A DNA stretch of 64,000 nucleotides from Paenibacillus apiarius (GCF_017052585.1 NZ_JAFFHZ010000001.1:3277001-3341000); one strand, 5' to 3'. Positions 18,388 to 27,435 are shown, numbered from the stretch's first letter. A program made the numbers and translations. The notes: generated by a model not told the origin, from the sequence alone.

Positions 18388-20077
18388 TTCCACTCCCTTC
18401 GTAAGGAATTGTCAGTGTCACACAGGTGCCTTTTCCTTGCGTGCTGTCGATGTGGATGCCGGATTCCTCGCCATAGAGAAGTATTAAACGGCGATGGACG
18501 TTATATAGCCCGATATGCTGTGTCGTGTTATTTTGGCTTTGCAAGATTTGGTTTACCTTCTGCAACGTTTCCTCATCCATGCCTTGCCCGTTGTCGCACA
18601 CCTCCAGCATCAGCTTCCCGGCAGAAGGGTAGATCCGGATTTCAATAAGCACATTGCTTTGGTTCTGATAGCCGTACTTGATAGCGTTTTCAATTATTGG
18701 CTGTAGCAAAAGCTTTGGAACATACACATCCTGGGTTTCCTCCGCTACTGAAATGCGGTACTCCAGCCGTTCATTGAACCGAATGTGCTGCAGCTTCAAA
18801 TAATCCCGCACATAATTCATGTCATCCTTCAGCTGGACGCTGCGATCATTCCCGATACTGTATCGAAGCAGTCTCGATAGAATCATGACGATGTCCTGCG
18901 CTTGATTCGCGTCAATCTTAATCGCATAGCGCAAGGTTTCCAGCACGTTGAATATAAAATGCGGATGGAACTGCGATTGCAGCTGCTTCACTTCGATAAT
19001 CGTACGGAGCTCGGACAGCTCTTTATTTTTCGCCATCAATTCCTTTAACCGATCAAGCATCGCATTATACTCATCGCCGAGAATCTCGAACTCGTCATTC
19101 GTCTGGATGTCGACATAGCCATTGAAATTCCCTTGGCGCAGCTGTGCCAAAGCAAGAATTAATTTATCGATCGATTCGGAATTGCGGGCAGACATTTTGT
19201 TCGACAGGAAATGAATGATGACCCATAACAGCACGCTGGCAGCAAGGACAAAGATAGACACCGTATAGTAGGTGTATTGCTCGGACTTGTAGGAGTTGAG
19301 CGTGATCACTTCAATGGGTGTGCCCGGTATGCGCTTGGAATACATGTAGTACGTGCCATCGTTCAACAAAACATGTCCTTGATCGTCGAGCTTGGGGCTG
19401 AATTTGTTCAGCACGCCCTTGGTGACATTGCTGGTCGTGGCAATGATCGTGTTATGTTCGTCGGTGATCATCGCAATTTCATTGTTTTGTTCAAAAATAA
19501 GCTTCTGCATGTCGGATTCATACAGTTGATAGACGATATAGCCTATCGTTTGCTTGTCCTTGACAATCGCTTTGCCGAACGTATAGCTCGTATCGCGATC
19601 ATGCGAGTAACGGAAGCTGTTCATTTCGGTCAGTGTGTCGTTCGGTCTCTGCTTAATCCGGTTAATGAGATTGCTGAAGGCAAAGTTGGAATACAGCGCA
19701 TCCGGCGAGTCGGAGCTAGCCCGGAAGATGCCATTCGTATCGACGATATGGAAGATACTCTTGACCTTCTGATGACTGTTGAATTCATAGAATTCGGAGT
19801 ACACATGTTCACTGCCCAAATGCGTAGTCATATAGTTCATCACAGCAGGCGAGACGGCCATCCGATTGATTTCTTCGTTGTATTGTCGAAATACCTCTGC
19901 CATGGACTGGCTGATGGACTGGGCCGCCTCCGTTGTTTTTTGAGTCAAGTTCATTCTTCCGTTAATGATGGTGAAGATGAAAAATAATACGATTAAAATG
20001 GAAAATGGAATCACCGTATAGAGTCGAAATAAGTGACGGGTTGATTCCTTGAAGTTACGAATCTTTTTCTGTTCCAT
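18377..20077 (-). CDS. YesM-type sensor histidine kinase
   Basis: Membrane sensor kinase, 566 aa. It has a TM helix near residues 24-45, an extracellular dCache-like sensor region to about 270, a second TM helix (VSIFVLAASVLLWVIIHFL), a HAMP domain, and a His_kinase/HATPase module. The phosphoacceptor His lies in QSQFHPHFIFNVLE, the N-box in PIIENAIKYG and the G-boxes in DNGQGMD and GLYNVHRRL. The start at 20077 (MEQKK) follows GGAGGGCGAC; a GTG 12 bp upstream is less likely. It is paired with the YesN-like regulator. It presumably senses the ligand of the neighbouring importer, directly or through its binding protein. Confidence 0.92.
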   Translation of the reverse strand: MEQKKIRNFKESTRHLFRLYTVIPFSILIVLFFIFTIINGRMNLTQKTTEAAQSISQSMAEVFRQYNEEINRMAVSPAVMNYMTTHLGSEHVYSEFYEFNSHQKVKSIFHIVDTNGIFRASSDSPDALYSNFAFSNLINRIKQRPNDTLTEMNSFRYSHDRDTSYTFGKAIVKDKQTIGYIVYQLYESDMQKLIFEQNNEIAMITDEHNTIIATTSNVTKGVLNKFSPKLDDQGHVLLNDGTYYMYSKRIPGTPIEVITLNSYKSEQYTYYTVSIFVLAASVLLWVIIHFLSNKMSARNSESIDKLILALAQLRQGNFNGYVDIQTNDEFEILGDEYNAMLDRLKELMAKNKELSELRTIIEVKQLQSQFHPHFIFNVLETLRYAIKIDANQAQDIVMILSRLLRYSIGNDRSVQLKDDMNYVRDYLKLQHIRFNERLEYRISVAEETQDVYVPKLLLQPIIENAIKYGYQNQSNVLIEIRIYPSAGKLMLEVCDNGQGMDEETLQKVNQILQSQNNTTQHIGLYNVHRRLILLYGEESGIHIDSTQGKGTCVTLTIPYEGSGNDV

Positions 20078-20150
20078 GTCGCCCTCCACCTATAGTAAGC
20101 CCTTTCAACACTATTATACTGACTTGCAGTTGACAGAGATAATCCAAATA

Positions 20151-20192
20151 CAACCAAGCCGGCCCTCATGCTGGAGGTACCGACTTGGTTGT
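20151..20192 (-). terminator. Hairpin between the ABC operon and the kinase gene
   Basis: AACCAAG, CCGG and CCCTC arms pair with GGAGG, TACC and CTTGGTT (20152-20190). It follows the last ABC gene on the minus strand and would separate that transcript from the two-component genes. Confidence 0.6.
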
Positions 20193-20230
20193 AGATGAAT
20201 CTATTAAATTACGTGTTCAAAAGAGACCTC

Positions 20231-21886
20231 TTAAAGTGAGACTTCTTTTTGTCCGGATAATCGAAGGAAGACGAGCAGCGATACGACCGTAATGACGGTA
20301 AGAATCGTGGACAGTGCTGCGGCAACGCCATAGTTCCCGCGAATGACCTCGGTATAAATGGCAACCGTAACGGTTTTCGTCTTGCCTGTATATAAGATGA
20401 TAGAGGTACTTAGTTCGGTAATGATGGTAATCCAGCTCAATATTGCACCGGACACCACGCCCGCCAGCATCATCGGCAGGGTAATCTTGAAGAATGTCTT
20501 CATCTGGGAAGCTCCCAGGCTGATGGCTGCTTCTTCAATCCCATCGTTAATCTGATGCAGAATGGCTGCACTCGATCGAATCGTATAAGGCAGACGCCGA
20601 ATGACGAACGAGATGATCATGATGAGTGCGGTTCCGCTTATTGCCAGCGGCTTATTGTTGAACGTAATCAACAAGGCAATCCCTAGAATGGAGCCAGGCA
20701 CGATATAAGGGAACATCGTGAAAATATCCAGCGTGTTCGTTAAAGCATTCTTTCTGCGAACGGTTACATAAGCGATCAGAATCGCGAGCAGGATAATGAC
20801 GACCAGCGACACGATGGCTAGGAAGAACGTGTTCGTAATGACGCCGCCGATATTATTGAAGGCATCCCGATAGCTTTGCAGCGAGAATCCGTCAACAAAG
20901 ATTCGGCCGTTCGATTTCAGGAAAGAAGTATAGATGACATATAGCTGCGGCAAAAGCGCGATTAACGTATACAGATAGATGACCGCATGTGCTGCTATGT
21001 TGCCGATTCCTTTTTTCTTCTTGGCTTCAATCGGGTGCAGCGCGCTCATCGTGAAGGCTTTGCGATTGGCCACGAATTTTTGCAGCAGGAAGATCGCGGT
21101 TGCGAACAATACGACAATGACGCTGATTGCGGCCGCAAAGCCGTCATCGCCGCCGACCTCACTGATGAATTCGTTAAAGATCAATACAGGGACTGTCTTG
21201 AATCCTTCGCCAATCAGCATCGGCGTACCGAAATCGGCGAGTGCGCGCATGAATACGAGCAGACCGCCAGCGAGCAAGGTTGGCGTAATGAGCGGGAGCA
21301 GCACTTTGCGCATTTTGCCGAAGCCCTTATAGCCCATGCTTTCTGCAGCTTCCATCAGCGATTGGTCGACATTCTTAAGTGCTCCCGATACGTACATGAA
21401 GATGAGAGGCACCATTTGCAGGGTCAATACCACCAAAATACCCGTAAAGCCATATATGTCAGGCATCGTAATTCCAAATACATTGCTTACGAACTTGGTA
21501 ATGACGCCGCTTCTGCCTAACAGCAAGATCCAGGAGTAAGCTCCAATGAACGGAGCCGACATCGACGAGAGCAGGATCAATATCCGAATGGTTGAATTCC
21601 CTTTAATCTTAACGGTAGCCATGATATAGGCAAGCGGTGTTGCAATGATAGCCGCAAGGGCGGTTACACAGACGGTTACTTTTATACTGTTGAATAGTGC
21701 ATTGGTATAGTAAGGCTTACTGAAGAACTTCGTGAAATAGGCGAGTGAAAAGTCGCCTGTCGTGCCGTTGTAAAAGCTTTTGAACAGCATCGTAAATAAA
21801 GGCAGGGCCAGGAACAAAATATAGAAAGCAAAGATCAGGAACGAAATGTTAGTCCAGACGTCAAATCGTTTGCGTGTCCCCTTCAT
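20231..21886 (-). CDS. ABC importer permease, fused two-domain (FbpB/SfuB class)
   Basis: Integral membrane protein of 551 aa with two BPD_transp_1 permease domains in one chain (about 12 TM helices). Each half has an EAA-type loop: MEAAESMGYKGFGKMRKVLL and EEAAISLGASQMKTFFKITL. Fused permeases of this layout belong to the ferric iron (Fbp/Sfu), 2-aminoethylphosphonate and sugar-phosphate (AfuB) importer group. Its start overlaps the ATPase stop by 4 bp. With the ATPase and the binding protein it forms a complete importer. The substrate is discussed under the binding protein: iron is the textbook call, but the regulatory context favours a phosphorylated carbon compound. Confidence 0.88.
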   Translation of the reverse strand: MKGTRKRFDVWTNISFLIFAFYILFLALPLFTMLFKSFYNGTTGDFSLAYFTKFFSKPYYTNALFNSIKVTVCVTALAAIIATPLAYIMATVKIKGNSTIRILILLSSMSAPFIGAYSWILLLGRSGVITKFVSNVFGITMPDIYGFTGILVVLTLQMVPLIFMYVSGALKNVDQSLMEAAESMGYKGFGKMRKVLLPLITPTLLAGGLLVFMRALADFGTPMLIGEGFKTVPVLIFNEFISEVGGDDGFAAAISVIVVLFATAIFLLQKFVANRKAFTMSALHPIEAKKKKGIGNIAAHAVIYLYTLIALLPQLYVIYTSFLKSNGRIFVDGFSLQSYRDAFNNIGGVITNTFFLAIVSLVVIILLAILIAYVTVRRKNALTNTLDIFTMFPYIVPGSILGIALLITFNNKPLAISGTALIMIISFVIRRLPYTIRSSAAILHQINDGIEEAAISLGASQMKTFFKITLPMMLAGVVSGAILSWITIITELSTSIILYTGKTKTVTVAIYTEVIRGNYGVAAALSTILTVITVVSLLVFLRLSGQKEVSL

Positions 21887-22989
21887 AGTTGACCGCCCCT
21901 TGTGTAGTTCAATTCACCTGCAGCATCGTACACATTGATTTTATCCGTCTTCACTTTCAGATAAATGATTTGGCCAGGTTCTAGTATTTGTGCGGTTTTC
22001 GATTCCTGCGTAATTTCAACGCGTTGACCGGATTCCAAATCGACAAAGTAATGCGTGTTCTGCCCTAAAAATACGCTGTGCACAATGGTTGCCTTCATGC
22101 CGGTTTGTTCATCGGTGATGATGAATTCCTCAGGTCGAACCGAAATTTTGACGTTAACTTCAGCTTGCTTATTCGATGCCGGCAATTGAATGTTAGAAAG
22201 TTCTTCGGAATAGCTTGAACCGAAATGTACATTATAGCTGCTTCCTTGACGCGTTACGCTTCCTTCGATAATGTTCGTGCGGCCGATAAAGGTAGCAACG
22301 AATACATTCGCAGGACGTTGGTAGATTTCTTGTGGCGTGCCCAGATGCTGGATGACGCCTGATTTCATAACCGCAATGCGATCGGACACGGCCATCGCTT
22401 CTTCCTGATCATGCGTGACGTATACGGTTGTAATGCCGACTTCTCGTTGAATGTCTTTGATCGCGTTCCGCATGTCGACCCGCAGCTTGGCATCCAGATT
22501 GGATAGCGGTTCGTCCATCAGGAGGACATCCGGGCGGATGACAATCGCTCTGGCTAGCGCAACGCGCTGCTGCTGGCCGCCGGACAGGTTCTTCGGCATG
22601 CGATCCTTGTATTGTTCGATTTGCACGACTTTTAAAATATCTTCCACTTTGGAGTTAATCTCAGCTTTGGATAATTTGCGATTCTCCAGCCCGAACGCGA
22701 TATTTCCTTTAACCGTTAGGTGAGGGAAGATGGCATAGCTCTGGAACACCATCCCGATATTCCGCTTACCCGGTTCGACCTGATTAATGACACGCTCGTT
22801 AAAATTAATCGTTCCGCCTTCAATGCTGTTGAAGCCGGCAATCATGCGCAGCAGCGTTGTCTTGCCGCATCCCGAAGGACCGAGAAGGGTGAAAAATTCA
22901 CCCTTCTTAATCTCCAGGGACAACTCAGGAATGACGGTGGTATCGCCATATTTTTTTACTAGGTCTTTTATCGTTATTGTCACGCTCAT
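21883..22989 (-). CDS. ABC importer ATP-binding protein (FbpC/PotA class)
   Basis: ATPase subunit of 368 aa. Walker A GPSGCGKTT, the Q-loop, the signature LSGGQQQRVALARA, Walker B VLLMDEPLSNLDAKLR and the switch His in TVYVTHDQEEA are all intact. After residue 240 a TOBE-type regulatory domain follows, as in iron, polyamine and organophosphate importers. The ATG at 22989 is chosen (AGGTG six bases before it) over the in-frame GTG at 22998. It overlaps the permease gene by 4 bp and is separated from the binding-protein gene by a hairpin region, so binding protein and transporter can be made in different amounts. Confidence 0.92.
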   Translation of the reverse strand: MSVTITIKDLVKKYGDTTVIPELSLEIKKGEFFTLLGPSGCGKTTLLRMIAGFNSIEGGTINFNERVINQVEPGKRNIGMVFQSYAIFPHLTVKGNIAFGLENRKLSKAEINSKVEDILKVVQIEQYKDRMPKNLSGGQQQRVALARAIVIRPDVLLMDEPLSNLDAKLRVDMRNAIKDIQREVGITTVYVTHDQEEAMAVSDRIAVMKSGVIQHLGTPQEIYQRPANVFVATFIGRTNIIEGSVTRQGSSYNVHFGSSYSEELSNIQLPASNKQAEVNVKISVRPEEFIITDEQTGMKATIVHSVFLGQNTHYFVDLESGQRVEITQESKTAQILEPGQIIYLKVKTDKINVYDAAGELNYTRGGQL

Positions 22990-23015
22990 TGTTGTCACCT
23001 AACCTTTTAGAGGTA

Positions 23016-23083
23016 GTCAAAAAGTCCGTTTTTGATCACGAAGCACGGCAGAAGGTAACTCGCTGAAAACCGGACTTTTTGAC
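23016..23083. repeat. Hairpin element between binding-protein and ATPase genes
   Basis: Perfect 13-bp inverted repeat: GTCAAAAAGTCCG (23016-23028) and CGGACTTTTTGAC (23071-23083), enclosing about 42 bp. On the minus strand it lies just after the binding-protein stop and ends in a T-rich arm, so it can act as partial terminator or mRNA stabiliser. The layout resembles a dispersed repeat that I recall from Paenibacillus genomes; this cannot be verified within the window, where I see only one copy. Confidence 0.6.
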
Positions 23084-23096
23084 ACGCTATTATAAA

Positions 23097-24119
23097 TTAT
23101 TTGATGCTTGTGAACAGAGAGATGTATTGCTCGATGATTTCGGATTTGTGCTCACTTACATAGTCCGTATCTTCATCAATCATGTTGATGTCGGCATATG
23201 GCGTCATGTAGTCCCCAAGCTTCGTATCTATGCGAAGCGGACGGTTCGTCAACTGCGTGCCGAACGCGTCTTGCGCTTCTTTTGAAAGAATGAAGTCGAT
23301 GAACTTCTTGGCATTGTCCATATGCGGTGCGTCTTTAATAACAGCGGATGCTGCATCCAGGAATACGGCGCCTTCTTTCGGATACACGACTTCTACAGGC
23401 GCACCGTTTCTGACATACGTGCTAGAAGGGTCTTCGTAAGTTAAGCCAACAACATATTCACCGTCAGCGACACTCTTGTGAACGGCACCGGAACCGCTTG
23501 CAATTTTACCGTCCAGATTCTGAATCAATTTGCTAACATAGTCCCAGCCTTTCGGATTCTCGTAGTCGCCGCCCATTGCTTTCAGCATATTGGTAAGCTG
23601 AGCGAAGGCGGAGCTGGAGCTTGCCGGGTCGGCAGAAGCGATTTTTCCTTTCAGCTTTGGATTCAGCAAATCTTCATAGCTTTCAATTTTGATATCGCCG
23701 ATCAAGTTCTTGTTCACGAGGAGCACGCTTCCATCTGAAATATAAGGAGTAGCGAAGCCCGTCGTATTGCGATGACCTTCAATTAAATATTGGTCTTCAG
23801 GTGATACGTAAGGCTCGTAGAGGTCGGCATGTTCACGGAAACCCGCCATGGAACCGCCGAACATTACGTCAGCGTAAGGATTTTGTTTTTCCGACTGTAA
23901 ACGCTTAAAAATTTCGCCCGTTCCAGCCGTTACAAGCTCAACCGTAATCCCTGTTTTCTTTTCGAACATTGGAATGATGGTCTTGATGATTTCTTCGCTG
24001 TTCGGACTGTAGATGACGAGTTTATTTGATGAAGCTGAATCCGACTCACTATTTCCACAACCGCTTAGCGCTCCCACAACCAGCATGCAAGCTATCAGCA
24101 ACATAGAAAACCTTTTCAT
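23097..24119 (-). CDS. Extracellular solute-binding lipoprotein of a ferric/organophosphate-class importer
   Basis: Binding protein of 340 aa with Sec signal and lipobox (LVVGALSGC). Family 1 binding fold: KLVIYSPNSEEIIKTIIPMF at the N-terminus, ADVMFGGSMAGF near residue 80, KIASADPASSSSAFAQL near residue 160 and ANTMGLTYEDPS-type sequence in the middle (VVGLTYEDPSST). This is the AfuA/FbpA/PhnS class. The paired Tyr residues of true ferric transferrins are not obvious at the C-terminal position, and there is no Fur box upstream; instead a near-consensus cre lies in the promoter. A phosphorylated sugar or organophosphonate is therefore a fair alternative to iron. It is the first gene of the importer operon, with start behind CAGGGGGAATAAAA. 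Confidence 0.82.
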   Translation of the reverse strand: MKRFSMLLIACMLVVGALSGCGNSESDSASSNKLVIYSPNSEEIIKTIIPMFEKKTGITVELVTAGTGEIFKRLQSEKQNPYADVMFGGSMAGFREHADLYEPYVSPEDQYLIEGHRNTTGFATPYISDGSVLLVNKNLIGDIKIESYEDLLNPKLKGKIASADPASSSSAFAQLTNMLKAMGGDYENPKGWDYVSKLIQNLDGKIASGSGAVHKSVADGEYVVGLTYEDPSSTYVRNGAPVEVVYPKEGAVFLDAASAVIKDAPHMDNAKKFIDFILSKEAQDAFGTQLTNRPLRIDTKLGDYMTPYADINMIDEDTDYVSEHKSEIIEQYISLFTSIK

Positions 24120-24160
24120 TTTTATTCCCCCTGAACTGAGTTCATTTTCGTTGCATGTTT

Positions 24161-24187
24161 ATTGTAGCAGTGTTGGTACCGCTTACA
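24161..24187 (-). promoter_or_regulatory. cre-like CcpA site and -10 element upstream of the importer operon
   Basis: TGTAAGCGGTACCA on the minus strand (24187-24174) matches the cre consensus TGWNANCGNTNWCA at all positions but one. A TACAAT -10 (24166-24161) follows 7 bp downstream. The -35 is poor, consistent with activation by the YesN-type regulator. The cre overlaps the spacer region and would repress in glucose. Confidence 0.55.
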
Positions 24188-24232
24188 GAATCCCACAATC
24201 CGAAAACATTGTCTAAAATTCGCAAGTGATTT

Positions 24233-24588
24233 TTGGTAGTCTGGTTTGATGTTTCAATTGAAAAAGAACCTATCACTATAGGTTGGTTAAAAGGTAGTCC
24301 ATTAGAAGGATGTGTGGATAGTTCTGTAGAATCATGTATATATCTGTGGAAAATTGTTGAGGGAACGAGAAGAATTCTTGAGAATTATTTTAAGTTTTTT
24401 GGAAATATGGACATTGATGATTTTGAGATGAATTAAAAATAATTTGCCGATCATTATTGTCATGGTTAAATGATGGATCACATTCTATCTATGAAGACTT
24501 ATATATTGAAAGTAATAGTGATGCACTAGATAGATATAAGGAAGTATTTGGGGATATATTTGTGAAAACAAAACATTATACACATTGA
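24233..24588 (+). pseudogene. Remnant of a small unidentified gene
   Basis: Two same-strand frames read as connected protein pieces: WLKGSPLEGCVDSSVESC to about 24436, then after a frame change near 24440 WLNDGSHSIYEDLYIES to a TGA at 24586-24588. Codon usage and amino-acid make-up look like real coding sequence rather than chance. It has no convincing start or ribosome site. The family is not recognised. Confidence 0.3.
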
Positions 24589-24694
24589 AATGATGATGAG
24601 GGATGTAACAGAGTCTGCAAATAACAAGGTATCCGGAATGAAGAAAGCTGCAAGTGCCGTTCCCAAGACGATATGATGGGATACATAGAGGTAG

Positions 24695-24730
24695 CTTGCT
24701 CATATCTAGCAAGATTTAATAGTGTATAAT
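24695..24730 (+). promoter_or_regulatory. Probable hsdM promoter with overlapping palindrome
   Basis: TATAAT at 24725-24730 is an ideal -10 element, 88 bp before the hsdM start. The -35 region is poor and is occupied by a perfect 6-bp inverted repeat, CTTGCT and AGCAAG with a 7-bp spacer (24695-24713). This arrangement suggests an operator that controls expression of the restriction-modification genes. Confidence 0.4.
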
Positions 24731-24818
24731 GAATTGAAAATAGGTAGTAGTAAAGTGCTAGTCATGTACGATTTGGCAGAACTTTTTAGAACTTTGAACT
24801 CGAGATAGGGGAAGAAGC

Positions 24819-26285
24819 ATGCTAACAGGAGAAATTCGCAACAAAGTAGATAAAATATGGACCGATATGTGGGCGGGCGGCATTAGTAACCCGTTGACGG
24901 TTATTGAACAACTTACGTATTTGATGTTCATTCGTTCTCTCGATGAGAAGGAATTGGAGAATGAGAGCTTCGAGGCACTGGGTGGTGTAGCATCCAAAAT
25001 TTTTCCGCAAGATGAAGAAGGACAGGACATGCGTTGGAGCAAATTCAAGACGAAGGATCCTCGCGAGATTTATGAAATTGTGGGAACGAAAGTATTTCCT
25101 TTTATTAAAGAGATGAATGGCGAGAATATGACAGCCTTTTCACGATATATGCAAGATGCGATGTTTTTGATCCCGACACCGCAAGTACTGCAGAAGATCA
25201 TTACGGGTTTAGATGAATTGTATGAGCACGACATTAAAGACTTAGACATGCAAGGTGATCTCTATGAGTACATGCTTGGCAAGCTTGCAACTTCAGGACA
25301 AAATGGTCAGTTCCGTACACCGAAGCATATTCGAGATATGATGGTGCGTCTACTCGCGCCAACGCCTGATGATAAAATTTGTGACCCTGCATGCGGGACG
25401 GCAGGTTTCTTGATCTCCTCGGCGGAATATATTCGTGAAACATATGAAGCGAGTATGACGAGTGAACAATGGGAGCATTTTGCAGGAGAGATGTTCTCGG
25501 GATTCGATACAGACCGTACGATGCTTCGTCTCTCGGCAATGAACTTAATGTTGCATTCGATTAATCAACCGCATATTGATTATGTGGATAGCGTATCGAA
25601 GCAGAACGACATTGCTTCAGCATATGACATGATTCTTGCCAATCCGCCGTTTACAGGTACAGTGGATGCGGAGAGCATTCATGATAATCTAAAGACGATT
25701 TGTGATACGAAAAAAACAGAGCTCTTGTTTGTGGCACTCTTCTTGCGCCTTCTTCGTAAAGGTGGTCGCTGTGCATGTATTGTGCCGGATGGTGTATTGT
25801 TCGGAACGACAAAAGCGCATAAATCATTGCGTAAAGAACTGGTGGAGAATCATCAATTACAAGCGGTTATTTCCTTGCCGAGTGGTGTGTTTAAGCCTTA
25901 TGCAGGTGTAAGTACGGCGATTGTGATTTTCACGAAGACAGGTGCCGGCGGAACTGATAAGGTCTGGTTCTATGATATGAAAGCGGACGGCTTCTCCTTG
26001 GATGATAAGCGTTCACAGATTGATGAAAATGATATTCCCGATATTCTCGCTCGATTCCACAACCTTGCGGGTGAGACAGATCGTAAACCGACAGAACAAA
26101 GCTTCTTGGTAGACAAGTCTGCGATTGCCGAGAAAGATTATGACCTATCGATTAATCGGTATAAAGAGATTGTGTATGAAAAGATCGAGTACGATGCTCC
26201 TGAGGTAATTATGAATCGCCTGGATGAATTGAACCTGAACATTGCTTCCAAGATGGAGGAGTTAAGGGGGATGTTGGGTGAGTAA
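24819..26285 (+). CDS. hsdM: Type I restriction-modification DNA methyltransferase subunit
   Basis: N6-adenine methyltransferase of 488 aa. The N-terminal HsdM bundle (residues about 8-130) contains WGGGISNPL-like and LTYLMFIRSLDE sequences. The catalytic domain carries the SAM motif CDPACGTAGFL (near residue 189) and the adenine-specific NPPF motif (ILANPPFTG, near 278). It forms an M2S methylase with HsdS and, with HsdR, the R2M2S restriction complex. The start ATG follows GGGGAAGAAGC. The next gene begins 8 bp before its stop, showing translational coupling. It is the first gene of a defence island that runs to 41627. Confidence 0.95.
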   Translation: MLTGEIRNKVDKIWTDMWAGGISNPLTVIEQLTYLMFIRSLDEKELENESFEALGGVASKIFPQDEEGQDMRWSKFKTKDPREIYEIVGTKVFPFIKEMNGENMTAFSRYMQDAMFLIPTPQVLQKIITGLDELYEHDIKDLDMQGDLYEYMLGKLATSGQNGQFRTPKHIRDMMVRLLAPTPDDKICDPACGTAGFLISSAEYIRETYEASMTSEQWEHFAGEMFSGFDTDRTMLRLSAMNLMLHSINQPHIDYVDSVSKQNDIASAYDMILANPPFTGTVDAESIHDNLKTICDTKKTELLFVALFLRLLRKGGRCACIVPDGVLFGTTKAHKSLRKELVENHQLQAVISLPSGVFKPYAGVSTAIVIFTKTGAGGTDKVWFYDMKADGFSLDDKRSQIDENDIPDILARFHNLAGETDRKPTEQSFLVDKSAIAEKDYDLSINRYKEIVYEKIEYDAPEVIMNRLDELNLNIASKMEELRGMLGE

Positions 26286-27435
26286 GGTGAGGGTGCAAAA
26301 ATTAGGTGAAGTAGCTACGGTTGTTTCAGGTTCAACACCTAAGACTTCAGTAGATGAATATTGGAATGGAAATTATAATTGGGTAACACCAGCTGAAATA
26401 TCTGAGAATACCGTTATCATTACTCATACTGAAAGAAAGATAACAAAAAAGGCAATTAAAGAGGCAAATCTAAAATTGTTACCTGTTGGAACAGTGCTGC
26501 TCTCATCAAGGGCTCCAATTGGTAAAGTAGCGATAGCCGGTACGGAGATGTATTGTAATCAAGGATTTAAGAATCTCATCTGTTCAGATGAGATTCATAA
26601 TATGTACTTATTTTGGTTTCTAAGAGGGAAAACAGCTTTATTAAATTCAATGGGAAGAGGAGCAACATTTAAAGAAATTTCCAAATCGATTGTTGAACAA
26701 ATTGAAATCCCACTCCCCCCCCTTGAAACACAAAAACAAATCGCCAAAACCTTAAACACAGCCGCTGTATTGCTTGCCATGCGCAAACAACAGCTTGCTG
26801 AGTTGGATAACCTTATTAAATCAATTTTTTATGAGATGTTTGGGGAAAATAATATATATATTGAAAAGTCTTTAATAGAGTTGATTGTTGAGGGATCCGG
26901 ATTGTCATACGGAATTGTCCAACCAGGTGAAGATATAGGAAAAGGGATTGGAATACTTCGTCCAATTGATATTAATCATGGTACTATTTCCATGACCAAT
27001 ATTAAGCGAATCCCACCAGATGTTGAAGAACCATACAAAAAGACACGTTTAAATGGAAATGAAATTTTGATTACTGTTAGGGGCACTACTGGGGAAACTG
27101 CTCTCACTGATCAAAAGCATATGGGAATGAATGTGACAAGAGGAATAGCGGTTATCCGACAAAATAACAGTCTTATTAATAGGATTTTTCTTAATGAATA
27201 TCTAAAATCTGGAATAGGCCAAAGGTTTATTCGTGAAAACACAAAAGGGGCTACATTAAAGCAAATTAATTTATCTGTATTAAGGGAGATGCGGATATCA
27301 CTTCCACCCCTCCCACTCCAAAAACAATTCGCCGCCCGGGTCACCAAGATCGAAGAGCAGAAAGCTCTCGTTCAGAAGGCGATTGATGAAACGCAATACC
27401 TGTTTGATAGTCTAATGAGCGAGTATTTCGAGTAA
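26278..27435 (+). CDS. hsdS: Type I restriction-modification specificity subunit
   Basis: Specificity subunit of 385 aa with two target recognition domains separated by helical spacers. TRD1 begins VVSGSTPKTSVDEYW and ends before the conserved IPLPPLETQKQIA block (near residue 145). TRD2 begins LIVEGSGLSYGIVQPG and ends with the matching ISLPPLPLQKQFA block. The two halves bind the two parts of a split recognition sequence, which cannot be predicted here. GTG at 26278 overlaps the hsdM end; a second GTG at 26287 is also possible. A run of eight C (26715-26722) lies in the first LPPL block, a possible slippage point. TRD DNA is more AT-rich than hsdM and hsdR, as expected for exchanged segments. 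Confidence 0.93.
   Translation: MSKVRVQKLGEVATVVSGSTPKTSVDEYWNGNYNWVTPAEISENTVIITHTERKITKKAIKEANLKLLPVGTVLLSSRAPIGKVAIAGTEMYCNQGFKNLICSDEIHNMYLFWFLRGKTALLNSMGRGATFKEISKSIVEQIEIPLPPLETQKQIAKTLNTAAVLLAMRKQQLAELDNLIKSIFYEMFGENNIYIEKSLIELIVEGSGLSYGIVQPGEDIGKGIGILRPIDINHGTISMTNIKRIPPDVEEPYKKTRLNGNEILITVRGTTGETALTDQKHMGMNVTRGIAVIRQNNSLINRIFLNEYLKSGIGQRFIRENTKGATLKQINLSVLREMRISLPPLPLQKQFAARVTKIEEQKALVQKAIDETQYLFDSLMSEYFE

Larger units (their letters stand above)
24188..24818. other. Long region without an intact gene, upstream of hsdM
   Basis: Holds a decayed reading frame (24233-24588, listed separately), then about 230 bp with the likely hsdM promoter and a palindrome. No RNA gene or mobile element is visible. 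Confidence 0.4.

Noticed and set aside
20231-24119. Iron importer as a firm assignment
   Set aside because: No Fur box seen and a cre is present; substrate left open.
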